A stretch of DNA of 64,000 nucleotides, from assembly GCA_907165065.1 (NCBI GenBank), contig OU015523.1:41467702-41531701 (forward strand), read 5' to 3'. The translations under genes were made by a program, and so were the position numbers. The notes under the pieces are model-generated. The model saw only the letters and a list, made by a program, of their open reading frames with translations, was not told the DNA's origin and made no database searches. Source of the stretch: Caprimulgus europaeus (lineage: Eukaryota > Chordata > Aves > Caprimulgiformes > Caprimulgidae). Positions 25,768 to 40,700 of the stretch are shown one piece after another. Positions within the stretch are counted from its first letter, which is position 1. Each line of letters opens with the position of its first letter.

Positions 25768-28700
25768 TCTTTTTCATTTTTAATAGCTGAGACTAGTTAA
25801 TACAGAAATAGTAATGTGGGAGGGTTAAGGTAAAAACTTACATTTCAAAGTGGACTATCAAAAATTAGATAAAACTAAAATGTCAAATGCTTCATTCATA
25901 CTATTGTGTCAGAACAGCAGCACTCACAATAATGAAAACGTTATAGCAAAAAGTACTGTGGAACTGTAAGGCAGCATTAAAAGCCTTTTACACTCACCTA
26001 GCTGCAATTTCACAGCTGGCACAGAGGTCTCACTCACTCGACTTTCTCCCTGACTCTCAGCAGTACGCTCCCCACTCCCTCCTTTGCACAAGGGCCTGGC
26101 ACTCACCAGACCCTTCATCGAGAGTTTAGCTCTCAAAGGAGTAGAAAGGTTTTACACTTTTTTGCAGAAGTGATTTCCTGCTATTTTAGCAAGTTAGTCA
26201 GCTCTGACACGAAACAGAAGCAGTACCAGGTGAGCAAAAGACAAGATGCGAAAGCTTTTCCTATTCTGTTGATGGTGAGCTAACACACTGGCACACTGCA
26301 CCTCGCAGAACTGTGCTGCAAGAAACAGTTTATCAATAACGTATGAAACAAATGCAAACTACATAAAAACCTGTTTCTGCATTCTGCTTTCCAATTGTCT
26401 TTTTCATCAGTGCTTCAAAATTAGTATTTGCTATCACAGACGGAGCACTAACATTGCTTAGCATAGAGAAACTGTACAAGGTTAACTAAACTTTAAGCAT
26501 CTGTAAGTGGTTTTAAGTTTCAATCAATTAAATAAGAGTGTCCATAGGAAGAGCCACTTCAGTTCAATTAAATAAGCTTAATATTTCAGAACTAGTGCAA
26601 ATTATGCTAACGCTTTGCCCAACAATTCTATTAGGATAATGTTTTTTGCTTATTGCTAGAACTCTTCTATGAGAGCCTTTTAACTTCACTTGGTTTTATG
26701 TCTGTCACTTGTCTGCCCAGGTACAAGTAAAGATTAAGCTGCATATTTCTCCCATTTTACATGCTTTGCTACATGGAAGTTATTTGTGTACACACAGCAA
26801 AGCATTTGCTGGTCATGTAAAAGGCTTCTGGAAAGACACACAACTTGCAGTGAAATACCTTATGCTACAGTACTCCAGCACCCACTTTATCTGTAGTGCA
26901 CTGCAATTACTAAGAGCTCATGAAAGCAGAATACTGGGCAGAGAATGAAGCTCTAGAGCCAAGAGGTACAAGATACACTAAAAGACATCACAAGATTGTC
27001 CTTAATTTTATACAGATCACCTTCTGCATGGCTGCACATACTGGTTAATAGGAGTTGTGCAAGTAAGTCCTTTCACTCTAGTATGAATACAAAAATGTAA
27101 GTTTATTAGTAACAGCAAATGAAACAGAACCTAATGACAAAGGATGGCTAATTCTAGCACTTATTTGTAAACAGTGAATAGGAAGCAGAGGGAGACAAGG
27201 GATATAATTTAAAACTTGTTAGAAACACTCAACCTCTTTAGAAGGCAAGAAAGTCTACATAACTTGCTGAAAAATCAATATAGTGCATAAGCTCTTCAAA
27301 ATTTATGGCATCCTTGCATTTCATTATGAAATAAATGTCAGCTCTACAAACTACGTTTGAGAGATTTGTGAGTAGAAAGATACAGCTACTTGACTAATAT
27401 CTAAAAATACTTCATGTGTCACTATGCAAGCTGTTTCTGCCAACAAAATGAAAAAGTGACAGCCACGCTGACAGTCTGACAATTCTAGAAGAAAGCACAC
27501 TAGTGTTTTGGATTAATTTTTGATAACTGCAAAGTACCAAATTAACCAGTTGCCAGTATATCTTTTACCATAATTAGCACAGAATATTAAGAATTAGTCA
27601 TCAGTATTAAAAAAAACTCAAAACAAAGCTACAGCTTCAGGTTTACAAGCACTAACTAATAATGAGTTCTCAAAGATGAAAAAAGCAATTACTTACTGTG
27701 TTGGTTAATAAGCATACGGAAAGAGATGCGGTTGGTGTAGAATCTATCTAGAAAGTACTGGATGTTACTGCTAACAAATGGATCAAAGCCATATTTTTCC
27801 TTGTATTCAATCACCCCTTGCGCCATGGTTGGAACCACATCATTGTGTCTGTTCCTGACTTTAATTAAAACATCCAAAAAACTAGAGGAAACAAAATTAG
27901 AAACAGATTGTTAAAAGTGTACTGAATCTCTCACTTTCTGTTTCCCCATAGCATAACCATTTAACTTGTTTACTATCCCTCCAGGTCAAGAAAAAATTAT
28001 CAGAGGGAGAAGATAAAAATATAGCAGTAGCTTAAAAAAACCCATTTAAAGATAAATATTTGGTCAATCGCTCACTCACGAGATCTGTGAAATATTTAGG
28101 GTCTCAAATTAAGTTATTCCTCCCTAAAACACTCCTTTAAATTAAATCTCTCTTTCTCATTAAGGGATAACAGATTTTCTTTTATTGCCATCATATGCAC
28201 CATGGTAACTCTCATTCTCTGCAACCAAGAGTAGCTGGGAGACTGGAAAGAAAACTCAGGAAAAACAATCTGATTGCCCTTCAGAATTTCCTGAGAAGTT
28301 CTACACTTCATGCTTTCTTCCCAACACCTCAGCACGTGCAGTGTAACTTCTGAACACGTTTCCTCTGCCTGGCATCTATTCTGGTAAGTTTGGGTATCAG
28401 GATAGGTAATTTTTGTCAGTGTGACTTCTGTTCAGTTTCCTTTTACACCGCTGGATGGCAGAGCGCATACAATGGTGCTCTGACGGGCTCTTCTCTGTGG
28501 TTGTAGCTCTGGAAGTTTTAGGACATCACTTCCAGTGCTTTTAACCAGAAGCACCTGTTCACAAGCACGCACTTACTTTGAAACAGCTTGGAGAACTTTT
28601 CTTTCTCCTGCCAGGGCAGCTCAACACCTATGATTTTCCTTATGTTCCCCACATGCAAATTAATTATTAATAGCTTTCTAAAGCCTAGATATGCAAAATC

Positions 28701-31700
28701 AGTACTACTCAACTCTGCTACATTCTCTAATGTTAAATGAATATTAACACCACAATGACTACAGGATCTTGTTTAAAAAAAGCACACAGAGTGACATGTA
28801 GCTTTCAAAATAAAGCCCAGCTTGGAGACTCAGCTCAGATTGAGCTATGCCTATACTTGCAGTTCTACAGACCCTTCTTTAAAAAAACATCAACAGCAAA
28901 ACATTCTCAGTGGATTTATAATGAACACTGAAAAGGAATGGATTAATTCTTTTTATCAGAAGTAAAATATACATTAGCTAAGAAAGAAATCATAGAATAG
29001 TTTGGATTGGAAGGGATCTTTAAAGGCCATCTAGTCCAATCCCTCTGAATGACCAGGGGAAAGAAAATTAAGACCACCAAGAGTAACGAAGACTACTGAT
29101 TAGTCACCACATTTAAAGCAGATATTTCCTTCCCTTTCACAACCACTTAGCTGACACAAGCATTTGATAGCACACCACACCATTCTTAACAGATGATATA
29201 CACTTTTAAGATTATTTCTCCCACTCAGCTCCAAAGGAATGTAGGTCTCACTTTTAATAGTTTTTTCATCATCCTCAGTCTAACCACCAGTTTTTGCATG
29301 TGTGTTAACAAACAGTTCAGTAGTTTTTCAACACTATTTTATTGCATAGGAAAGGGGAAGTTTTAAATGCCTAATTCCCCAGTCTAAATACTAGCACACT
29401 ACAGAATGACCATTCTCTTACTGATCTTGCTGACCTTTTAAAGCTTAAAAGGTTTGTAAACTCCTTTTATGTTTATTAAGTCTTGACTCTGTATGATCTG
29501 TAACTACTGAGATCTGATGTGGTTTTGAGACAAGTGCCTGGTTGTACTCATGCTGCTTCTCTGTTTCAGAGCAACAAGACACTAGCTAAAAACAGAGCTG
29601 AGAAGCAACACTTAACACTGAAAGACAACCACAACTCTCTACCAACTGCTATTTTCTGACAGCTTTGCTATTTGTTTTTAAATACCTCCACTATCCACAA
29701 CATATACAACACGATGACTATGTGCTCCACAAGGGCAAAGTGTTCACTGACATCCTACTACTTAAATGCACAGAGCATGTCAAAGGGCAAATGAGGAGCT
29801 GGGAGGTTTATCTGCTACAGATCAGCAAATCACAGCTGAAGCTTAGTGTGCAAATACACACAATATAGGAATTCTTCATTATTGCAGTGATACGAGAAAC
29901 CTCTCGTTCCATCTTCAAAGATAAGTGAGTTCACTCAAGTGTTTTCATCGAGCAGATGCTTTTAAAGGCCAAACATATTAAGTACCTAGGCATGTTTCAA
30001 GCAGCAGAGTAGAAATCAAAACACATTTCCTTAATCTTACCACTCATTCCTTACCACCTCCCCACCCCACACACCCTTGAAAGACACAAAGCTTTTACTG
30101 TACTCAAACTGTGGGAGACCTTAACAAGGAATTTTTTTAAATGCTCATGGGATTAGCTGGGAGAGAGAATATTCCAGAATAGCTATGAAAATTTTATTTT
30201 GCCATTTCTGTTTTTTTCAAAATTCTGTGTATCATATTTTCAAAACCACATGGAATAAACAATGCAGTTAGTTTGACAGATGAGAAATGATTAATATGAA
30301 GTTATTTTGGTCAAGTGAGCTTCATTATTAACAAAAGGATATTTAAGGCATTACCACTACTATTAAATAAATTAAGCCTATAGACTCCTGCAAAGACAAT
30401 AACTGAATGTCACAACACAAGTTATTTAACTTCTTAATGACTAGATATGTTATTCTGTTTTGATCTATCACCACAGTGCAAGAAAAGAAGTCATAAGAAA
30501 GTCAATATAAAGACAAAGGGAATTTTGCTATGTCTATTTTATGGATAGTATATCTGAAAGATTAAAGACAAGAAAGTGATTAATAGACTGAAAAAAATCC
30601 TTTTAAATGGAACAGACATACAATAGGGTTTTTCTGATTGGCTGCTCATTTTTAAAGAAGTGCTAGCTGGTAGCTGAGAACCACCAGAAAGACAGATACA
30701 AGTTCAACCTCTGAAAGGTTTTGGAAGTGCAAAACCAACTGAAGTAGCACTTCAGATTACTTGAAAGTAACAAAACGGCACTTTCTAAATAAAATCTACC
30801 CCAATATTTACTTACTGCAAATTGCTAACAGAATCACTATTTTTATCGTAGTGCTGCAGAAAGGAAAGTTACTTCTTGTTCACTAAGTTTCTTGTGTGTG
30901 TTATCTCTAAACATACTTACAGCTCACTGCTTCAGCTGCTCCCAGTTCCAGGACACTCCCCCTCACACTCTCACATGAGAATGCCACAAAATCAGTAAAG
31001 AAACTCACAGATACAGGAGGTGGAGTAAGTGTGCTTTGAAAGTACATGTGAACAGCACATTTTACAAACCCTTCAATTTCTGAAAAACAACTTCTGCCTC
31101 TGTGTGTTTAACAGGATGTATAGGGACACCAAGGTAAACTTCCAACACTTCTGACAGCTTACACCCTCTACCAAGCGTCAGCACCTCATCTAAACACTCC
31201 TGCAATCACATTGCCAGACAAAACTGTGGAAAGACTTCCACTTGTCTGCTCTGCAGCTTGGGGAAAGATATTTGTGTTACCAAAACCACACAAGTAACCT
31301 GATCTTTTGGCATACGTGTGATAGTTTAACTTGGCTATCAGCCAAACATGACACAGCTGCTCGACCCCCCCACATACACATTCCCCCACCCACCCAGGGA
31401 ACCGGGGAGAGAATTGGAGGGTAAAGGTCAGGAGACTCGTAGGTTGAGATAAGAACAATTTAATAATTAGAGTAAAATAAAATTTAAATAGTAATTATTT
31501 TTTTATATATATATAAATGAGCAATACACAGTACAACAGTGATCAGTGAAAAGGAACCCTGAATCCGAAACCACAATCCCAACAGAAGCGAGCCCGAGCA
31601 ATTCCCAAGAGAGAATCCCGCCCTTTCCGGCCAACCCTGGTTAATATACTGAATATGATGTAATATGATATGCAATATCTTACTGACACATCCAACTGTC

Positions 31701-34700
31701 AATTCTGGGTTTTACTGACTACTACACTTCCCCCTTCCCAGTCCTTCGCATTTGCAAACTACCCCAACACCATGTCCTTGTACCACATCAACGTTCTTCT
31801 CATAACAAATCCTACACTGAAACCAAAACACAGGGCTTTCTAGCTACTAAGAAGAAAATTAACTCTATCCTAGCAAAACCAGGACAGTGCGCCCATACTA
31901 CTGACAGCAACAGTAATCAGGCAACGTTGTAGTATAAGTCTTTATAAGGTCTGCTAACCTATAGAATGTAATAAAGAAACTGAAGCACCTCTGAACCTTT
32001 CATCACAGAAATGCTGAATCCCTTTAAAGGATTTTGTCCAACATGCATAAGAAGGTAACTGAAATGAATCTGTCCTCAAATTCATACCCTAAGAGCAGAG
32101 ATAAGCTGGGCCATTCTGAAATGCACCACCATTAGATTAGTCTCTGCACTTACCCCTAACCATTCACCCTCTCTATTGCGTTGACACTGCTGTCTTTGTA
32201 GGCCACACAGTGTGAGAGTTCAGGGACCACAGGGCTGAAAGCGGGCTCTTCTTCCACTAGATCAGTTTCCCAATACACTGCATGGCTTCACAGACAGCTG
32301 TGTCACTACACAGATAACATCTATAATCCTGTAACACTGATACATTAAATGGTTTCCTCAGATAAAGAGCCCAAATTCCAAGAACACCAGAGCAGGCTCC
32401 CCAGACAAGCAGAGATATAACACAAATAGTCAAGGGACAATTTTATGTTCACCTGATCAAGTCATTCCATCATTTCAGAAAGCATTAATTTATCAACTAT
32501 TGCCAACACATCCATCTGGAGATATCGAACTCCTTTCAAAGATGGGTTTAGCTCCCCTTCTCTCCCGTGCTGTTACCTTGATTAGCCATATCAGAAACTG
32601 AAGTTCTTCTGAGCTGACAAAAAGACACCAAGGCACTCATCCCATTTCCAAAAATCAATGCTCTCTAAATCTTCATGGCTTTTAAGTGACCGAGGTGGAC
32701 ATCACATTCAGCTCCAAACAAAAGTGGCTGGGGCAGAAGTACTTCCATCCAGACAACTCTTACATTTTGTGATACTAATTAAGCTAGAGGAAGAAGAGAT
32801 GGGGGCCACTGTGAAATGTATAAGTCATCTGATACCATACGGGGCACTAACAAGGATGGGCACTGCGATGACCAAAGAATACAAGACTAGGTCTTCTGTA
32901 ATATGAAGCTAGCTTTGACAGTGTGCTCAATGAAGAAACAAGACAGCTGAGAGGAACCAAGAGATGAACAATGCTCCAGTCCCTCCTCATATGCTACTAT
33001 ATGCAAGATACTGGGAAGACAAACTGCAGATACTGCTAGGACAAGAAAGGCTCTGGTTCAAAGGACCAGGCCTACCTTATAGAGTGAACTTCCACATGTC
33101 CTTCTATAAACAAACCAAACTGGCTGAAGAAAAGTACTATTCCCGTTCATGCATCCCTAAAGACACTACCTGCAAAGCCCCAGGTAATGACTCAAATTCT
33201 GTATTAAATCATTAAAGAATAGATAAGTGTAATGTAAACATAAATGAACTCAGTTATGTGGTTTTTTTCCACTGAAAAGTAGTTAATTAACTACTAGAGT
33301 TCCCAATATTTCTCCTCCGACCACAGGCATAAAAGTAGCCAGCAGCAACATGGAATACTGGTATAGGAGTTAAGAAATGTGTTAATTTATCTGTGGGTTA
33401 TTACAAGATAAATATGTACACAGTTAAGAGCATTTTTGAAAGACACAGTTTGCCAAGAATATTAAAAGAATTCCCAATTACAGCTCAATATCCAGTTAAA
33501 GGGCATAACCTTCAGAAAATTAAGAGATGACGTGCGAAGAGCGGGAAAGTAAATCAGACTTTCTAAATCTTAGGTAGCCTGTCCAATACTGTCAAGAAGA
33601 ATTAAGTTGATCTTTCATCAGGTAATGAATCTTTTGTCTCTTCTTACAGGTCAAACTCAGTATAAAAGACGACTCTTACTGTCAAAGTCCCTAGCTGGAC
33701 TTTACCTCAGTAGGTAGCACAAAAATTTACAACATTCTTATTACATGTAATTAAACATAATAATTGCAATATATCAAAGATTTTAACAAATAGTTGTACT
33801 GAATGAGTAAATATTCAGTTCATCATAAAATAGTTGGTCTATCATACTAATATAGAACTTCTCAAACAACATTTCCAATTGCCATGAAACAATGTCAGGA
33901 ATGCCCATTATCCATACGGGAGAATCAGATAATTCATTTGATAATTATGAACAGACTCTATAAATAGATCTCCAAGAAACCTGTTCATCATTTTTTTAAA
34001 ATTATATACACTGATTTACCTTGAACCTCCAAAGTCCATAAAAAGTTGAACTTCAGGTACTTAAAGACAGAACAGCTAAGATGGTATCAAAAGTTACATA
34101 ACCACCCCGTGTCCACCTGCACATCCAGGACAGTACAGGCTTAATGGGACCCATGTTACACCTGCCAGGGTTGCTTAGATGTCTAGGAATAGTTTATGCC
34201 ATCTCAAAAGGCATCAGACACCTAAATGTTGTTAACTTAATCCCACTCAAAATGTTTTTCCAAGTCAATCAGTAGGAAAACTTACTGCTAAACTAGCTAC
34301 AGATATTCTTGTCCTATCAGCAAACAGGCTGTAAATACAGAATCACAAAATGTAACAGCAAGTAGTAGTAAAAAAGTTAATTTATTTTATCCACTACAGA
34401 ATAAGCATGACTAGAACACCACTGAAAGCTATCTAATCTATTCTTAAAAGCTTTTAAAATGGGATGTTCTGCAGCCCTCTGAAATGGTCTTTTTCAGTCT
34501 GTTCTCACTAATACTAGAATTTATACTTTTTGCCCTGTATACAATCTCAACTTTAATAAAAACCAGACATTTTTTTAATTCTCCATTTCTTCACTTAGAG
34601 CAACCAATAATCCTTTATTACAGTGACCTTTTTTTTTGGCACACTCAGACTTCCTGTGTCTCACACTTCAATCTCTTTTTCCCAGTCTAAACAAATGCCT

Positions 34701-37700
34701 TCAACATTACTCAGACAGAGCTCTACAAATCTTTAATTCTTGTTCCTTTCACATCAATACCGTGCACATGTTTCTTAATTTCTTAACAGGGAGTACCCAG
34801 AACTGAAGACATTATTCCATCTTAGGACTTGCACTGAGAAAACAGTTAGACACTCTTTTTCCAACAGCACTACAATTCATTCAGTCTATAATTCTTACAA
34901 CTTCTACAATTCTGCCGTGCAGGGAATTTGGTACCTCTGCACTTGATTTTTTCCTGCTTGATACTTAAAAAATAACATGCAAAGATCTCACATAACATGT
35001 CCACAACCAGAAGAGCATAATATCTAAAATGCATTACCTAATGAAACCCTTATGTGACCTAACATAACACAGCAGTTAACATATCTGAAACTAACTGAAG
35101 ACAAAATATCATTTTTGCACAGCACAGGACACATCACGCACAAACAAATTGCTTGCTGGACTGCAAGATGTTTTATGAAATACTTCCTATAAAACACTGC
35201 TTGTTAGGGCAAGATTTCAAGAGCTTAAAAATAAATTCAAGTTTAAAAGACAAGTTGCCCTAAAAAAACCTAATCAATGGAACAAAAAACCTGCAAGAAG
35301 CCATGTCCCAAAACAAAGTTGACTGCTATATGGTAGAGGGTAACTATAGACCTTAGTGTTGGGAAGTTTTTGGTGGTGTTTTGTTGTTTTGTTTTGAAGT
35401 CTCTGATGCATATGTTGCACTTGTTTGTCTCACCTACATGTAGGGGTTTTTTTGTTTTAGGCATACAAATTTCAAGGAAACATTCTAATGACAATTTTAA
35501 TAGGATTTTGTTGATTTTTGTTCCTTCTCAAAACCTAAGTAATATTATTCAATGAGGTAGCTGAACACCAATAATTGAAGCCCATTAAAAGAATTATACT
35601 AAAACAGTGACTGACACATTGAATGTGTTAATATACATTATATACAACAAAGTATTAAGCTCAACGTATACCAAAATAACATTTTAGTCATAAGTATTTG
35701 ATACGGAAATATATTTTCACATGCACGTTGTCTTCTCAACACAGCCTTGAAGGAAGCATTTAATGCCATTTCTTAAGCTATCAGACTGTATAAATGCAAA
35801 ATGTATTGTTCAAAAGCACTGAGATACGTATATCCTGCTCCAGATTACAATTTTGGCTTTTGCTGCACAAATTCTACCTTACAAGTAAGATCACTGTTAT
35901 CTTACAGTACAAAAACATTTGTTTGAGACAGATTATTTTTAAATTAACCGTCACAAGAAAACAAAATTACTCACTCATCCAGAACATGAGGATCCTCAGG
36001 ACTTTTATTTTCATATTCTAAAAGCTCAAGGAAACTCTGCATGTACCTGAAACAAGCAAAAATGATAAAGAAGGAATTAAAATACTTAAACAAATTACTT
36101 CTGAATTTTTTAAAATCTTAAGACTACAACGTCACATGAAACAACAGAAGCATAGTACACAGTTTGCTGCAAAGGCTTAAATGAACTGGGACACTGCAAC
36201 AAAGGGAAAGAAAGCAACTACAATATATTATATTGAGGTTAAAAAGTATTATTTATGACCCTACAGTCCATGATTGAGGAAAACTGCTATATAAACCATA
36301 GAATACTTTAGGTTGGAAGGGACCTTTCAAAGTCACCTAGTCCAACCCCCCTTCAGTGAGCAGGGACATCTTCAACCAGATCAGGTTGCTCAGAGCCCCG
36401 TCCAGCCTGACCTTAAATGTTTCCAGGGATGGGACTTCCACCATCTCTCTGGGCAACCTGTTCCAGTGTTTCACCACCCTCATTTTAAAAAAATTCTTCC
36501 TTATATCTAGTCTGAATCTCCCCTCTTTTAGTTTAAAATGATTACTCCTGTTCCTATTGCAACAGGCCCCGCTAAAAAGTCTGTCCCCATCTCTCTTATA
36601 GGCCCCTTTAAGTACTGAAAGGTGGCAATACTGACGTATTGAAGGCTCCCTGGAGCCTTCTCTTCTCCAGGCTGAACAACCCCAACTCCCTCAGCCTGTT
36701 CTCACAGGAGAGGTGTTCCATCCCCCTGATCATTCTTGTGGCCCTCCTCTGGACCCACTCCAAGAGGTGCATATCATTCCTGTATTAAGGACCCCAGAAC
36801 TGGATGAAGCGCTCCATGTGGGGTCTCACCAGAGCAGAGAGGCAGAAACACCTCCCTCTACCTGCTGAATCCAATCAAGCTGAAATTAACAGGTCTGTCA
36901 TTTCAGGCAATTTATTTCACCCCTGGATCTTGATTTCCTGGTCATACACTTTGCACAGATATTAGTTTGCTCCCATGTTCCTCAGAAAGCAATCCAACCT
37001 TCCTTCCCAGACAAAGCTCCAGGGAACACTCCTCAAAAGCCATGCTAACAAGACTGCACCAAGCTGTTCCTACCACGGCACTCAGAAGAGTACACCCCTT
37101 CACACACTTCCACATCTCACACTGTACCTCAGGCCACATGACGCAACCCTGTTTCACTACTCTTACACAATAGAGCTCTCTCTAGTTCAGACATCGGGCA
37201 CACATGAGATACTAAACGAGGCTCAGAGCCACAGAGGTACCACACAGCACCCAATGAATGTTTAAAGCCAAGTACCAGTCCACATGAACATGGCCAACCT
37301 GCTCTGTAGGAAACCAGCCCAGTCTCAGTATGAATGCGACCACCTCACACCACTGGGCCTGAGGACCAGGTATCACTCCCTGAGGCAGGTCCATTTAGCA
37401 GTACAGATGTAGCTTTAAAGATTACTTAATCAGGACCTATTTCTTGAAGTAAATCACACAAGGTATCAATCACATGCATAGAAAGGTAGAGTTTCTAGCA
37501 TTACCAGAGGGAGCTGTCATCCTCTCCCTTTTGCCCTCCCTTCACTCCTGGTTAAGCGCTGCCACTTACACTAGGATAACATCAATGCTAATCAGATGTG
37601 CATGTTAACAGTTGTAGCTCTCTGCAATGGCCAAACAGCTGGCCAGATAGGCTAGTTGGATTGGGTTTTTTTATCATTCTTGCACAAGTGACTAGAGAAA

Positions 37701-40700
37701 TCCCCCAAATGTTGTCAGTTACAAGCTTGGGAAGTAGCTGATGTCTGGAGATTGCTTATTTTAAAACATGTTCTTTACACTGCTAAGAGATAGTACCAGT
37801 TTAGAACAACCATCATGCCACATTCCCTGGAATTCAATAAATTGTCTAGGGTGACTTCAGGGAACAGGCAGCACCTTAAGGAGCCCCAGCCCACTACCCA
37901 CTGAAGATGAGTTCCTGAAAAGTGCAACATTCAGCAGCCAGATACTGAAGCCGTTCTAACTACACGGGGACAGCATACGTGATGCGGAGGGTAGAGAAGC
38001 AGGGGAAGAATCTCCAGGACCGTCAGCTGGAGGAGAGATTGAGTCTCTGCAAGAGTGAATGAGAACTAATCTCCTTTGAGAATGTGTCCTTGCACACACT
38101 CCCCTTTTATTAATTCTCACTGGAAACTCGCTTTACTCTCTGAAATCAGCTGCTTCACCTGCAAGACTTAACTCATAACAAATTATGATCACTCTCACTC
38201 CTTTGTTTCCAAGAGCTACATGCTCTTCAACATCACCAGCCTCATGAATCAAGGTCAGTCAAGTTAATCACGAGTACAGTATTGGAAAAAAGGTACCATT
38301 ATTACAGTGAGCAAAACACAGTAATAAACAATCACCAAAGGAACTCTGAAATGAGAGACAGGAAAGTGGAGGACAAGGCACTGAGGCAATTCAGGGCATC
38401 ATCAGTTTGGCTCTGTGGAGGCAGTAAGATAAACTTCTCACCAAACTAGGCAAAGTCATGCAGAAATAATACTTGAGACTCATTCCTGTGCCCACTTTTG
38501 CTTTGCCTCTAGTGAATACATGATACTCCACTACCAGTCTTTGCTACCTCCTTCACTATTTCCTTGATGGGTAATGAGAACATATCCAAGTCATTCAGTC
38601 CATAATTGTCTCAAAGATGAAACTGACTTCCTGGCTTTTTCAACACTCCTGTGTGGAAGGATCAGCACTTTTACTACAGTATCAGTCAGCGGCAAGCCAA
38701 GTGTTTCTCTCATCTAATGCAGGAAGTAATTGTGCAGAAAACTATCTCAGTCAGAAAAAGACTAAAGCAGGTCTCAACCAGAAAAAAGCTGCCAAACATG
38801 GTCACCAGTCTGCAGCACAACCAGCAGGCAGAACAGCTTCTGAGGTCATTAGGCTGCAGGCTCAACATAGCACCAATGAGGAACTGAGAGTGTCTGAAAC
38901 AAATGAAAGTTACACAAACCAAATGCTCCAAGGAAATTTTTAAGTGTGCTAAAGTAATTTATCTTTAATTTCTGTGGTGATGGAGAAACTACAGAAGCAG
39001 GCAATGCTTTTCCTTCAGAGTTATCAACAATATTTAGATGTATCTTTCTGATTCTAAAGTATATTGATACTAGTTTAGAAGTATCCAGCAAGTCAGATGC
39101 ACCACCTCAGAGAAAAGGATATTAACTTCAAATCTAAGTTACCCAAATTTCTTCCATCACTTTTACTATTTCTTCCATCTCCTTGACTAAACTAAGCTAG
39201 AAAAAAGTAACCTTACATCAAACAAATCATTGTCTGACAACTACTGCTATACGTCACCCAAACTGGGAAGCTCTAATACCTTCTATGTTATCCCAAGTCT
39301 CTAAATAAAAACTCAAGAGTTGCAAATGCTGTACATCTTTTTCTTTTATGCAGTTGTGCCTTCCAGTTTTTACACAAAATTCGTCCCCCTCTGCTCCCTC
39401 CCAAGCAGCTCAAAATTAAAGAAATTAAGTAAAAACTTGTTTAAAAGTAAACTTATAATTCTGATTAGCTGTAATAAATAATTCACATTGTCTTAATCAC
39501 CACAATCTGCCTAACAGTGAGCAGTCAGCAATGCAGCTCACTCCTGTAATAGCCAGTGTGTGCAAGGAAGCTCACTCCTCTTTCATATAATTCATCTATT
39601 TCCTTGAATTTTCTTTTGATTTGAACTGTGGGTACAGATATGGATAAATGAAGGTGGTAACTATAGGATTTATCAAGCACTGAAAAGCAAGACTTTGTGA
39701 CGTTTTAAACACTTCACACGCAATTACCAGCCTGCTAGAATAAAGCAGAAAAGTACCGGAATAATGGATGACTTGCTGTTTTATTAGTAAATTAATACAA
39801 TTACACAGGACACAAATCTACAAAAAAGACCCAGCATAGACAAAAAAAAAAAAAAAGAGCACGTCAGTTATATTTTGCTATCTTCAGTGAGTCATCCAAA
39901 GCAGAAATCAAAGCCCAAGCCTTTCAAATCTGCTTTCTTTCTGGTGTTTAATTTTTTATCACAATACACTACAATTCATTGGCCAAGCTCTTTGGTTTCA
40001 AGCACCCTTTACCCTTGTTCTTTTGTTAATTACTGCCAGGTAGACTGAATTCTTGTTAGTCTGCCAAATGTAGTAATTCTAGAATGGCACATTGCATACA
40101 TGAAATCACTGTAAATGTCCATAATGTCAACTCCAGATTTGTTGGGTTTTTTTTTTCTCATACAAGATACTTTGCTTTTCCCCTATGTGTATTTCACTAT
40201 ATTTCACTAAGATTTTCCTTTAGAATCTAACACAAAAGCACTGAAAAGATAGAATTTATTTCCATGGTAAAAAAAATCTTGTTAGCATAGTCTGAATGTG
40301 AAAAATACATGAAAAACAATTATTAATCTCCAAACTGTACTGATTTTTCTAATGGGTCTTTCCAAGAAGGTAAATTAAAATTTATAGCCTTTTCCAGGGA
40401 AAAGTACTAAAGAAAAGTAAATAAATTTGGTCAGGGTTAATTAAAATGAGATTTGTAATCTCATTTAGGTGTTGCTGCTCCGGCAGGGGGATTGGACTCG
40501 ATGATCTTTTGAGGTCCCTTCCAATCCCTCACATTCTGTGATTCTATGAAAACCTGAATTTTAGACATGACTGAGTAGCGTATTGTGCAAAACTCACGCT
40601 CACTTTAGATATTTTACAAGCTCTGACCTTATCCATTATAAGGTTTTATTGTAACTATTTCTCCTCATCACATCACAAGTGATGATATCCTTCACTATGC

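Larger units (their letters stand above)
25543..27696 (-). other. PDK3: PDK3 intron 4 (about 2.2 kb)
   Basis: Phase 1 intron. Contains the 32-base C tract and a 13-bp direct repeat (26524-26576). No gene or recognised mobile element. Confidence 0.9.
27882..35974 (-). other. PDK3: PDK3 intron 3 (about 8.1 kb)
   Basis: Phase 2 intron, GTGAGT to CTCTAG. Contains a complete-looking solo LTR in the gene's sense (31317-31886) and a short CR1 tail (28990-29060). Otherwise unique AT-rich sequence without recognised genes. Confidence 0.9.
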
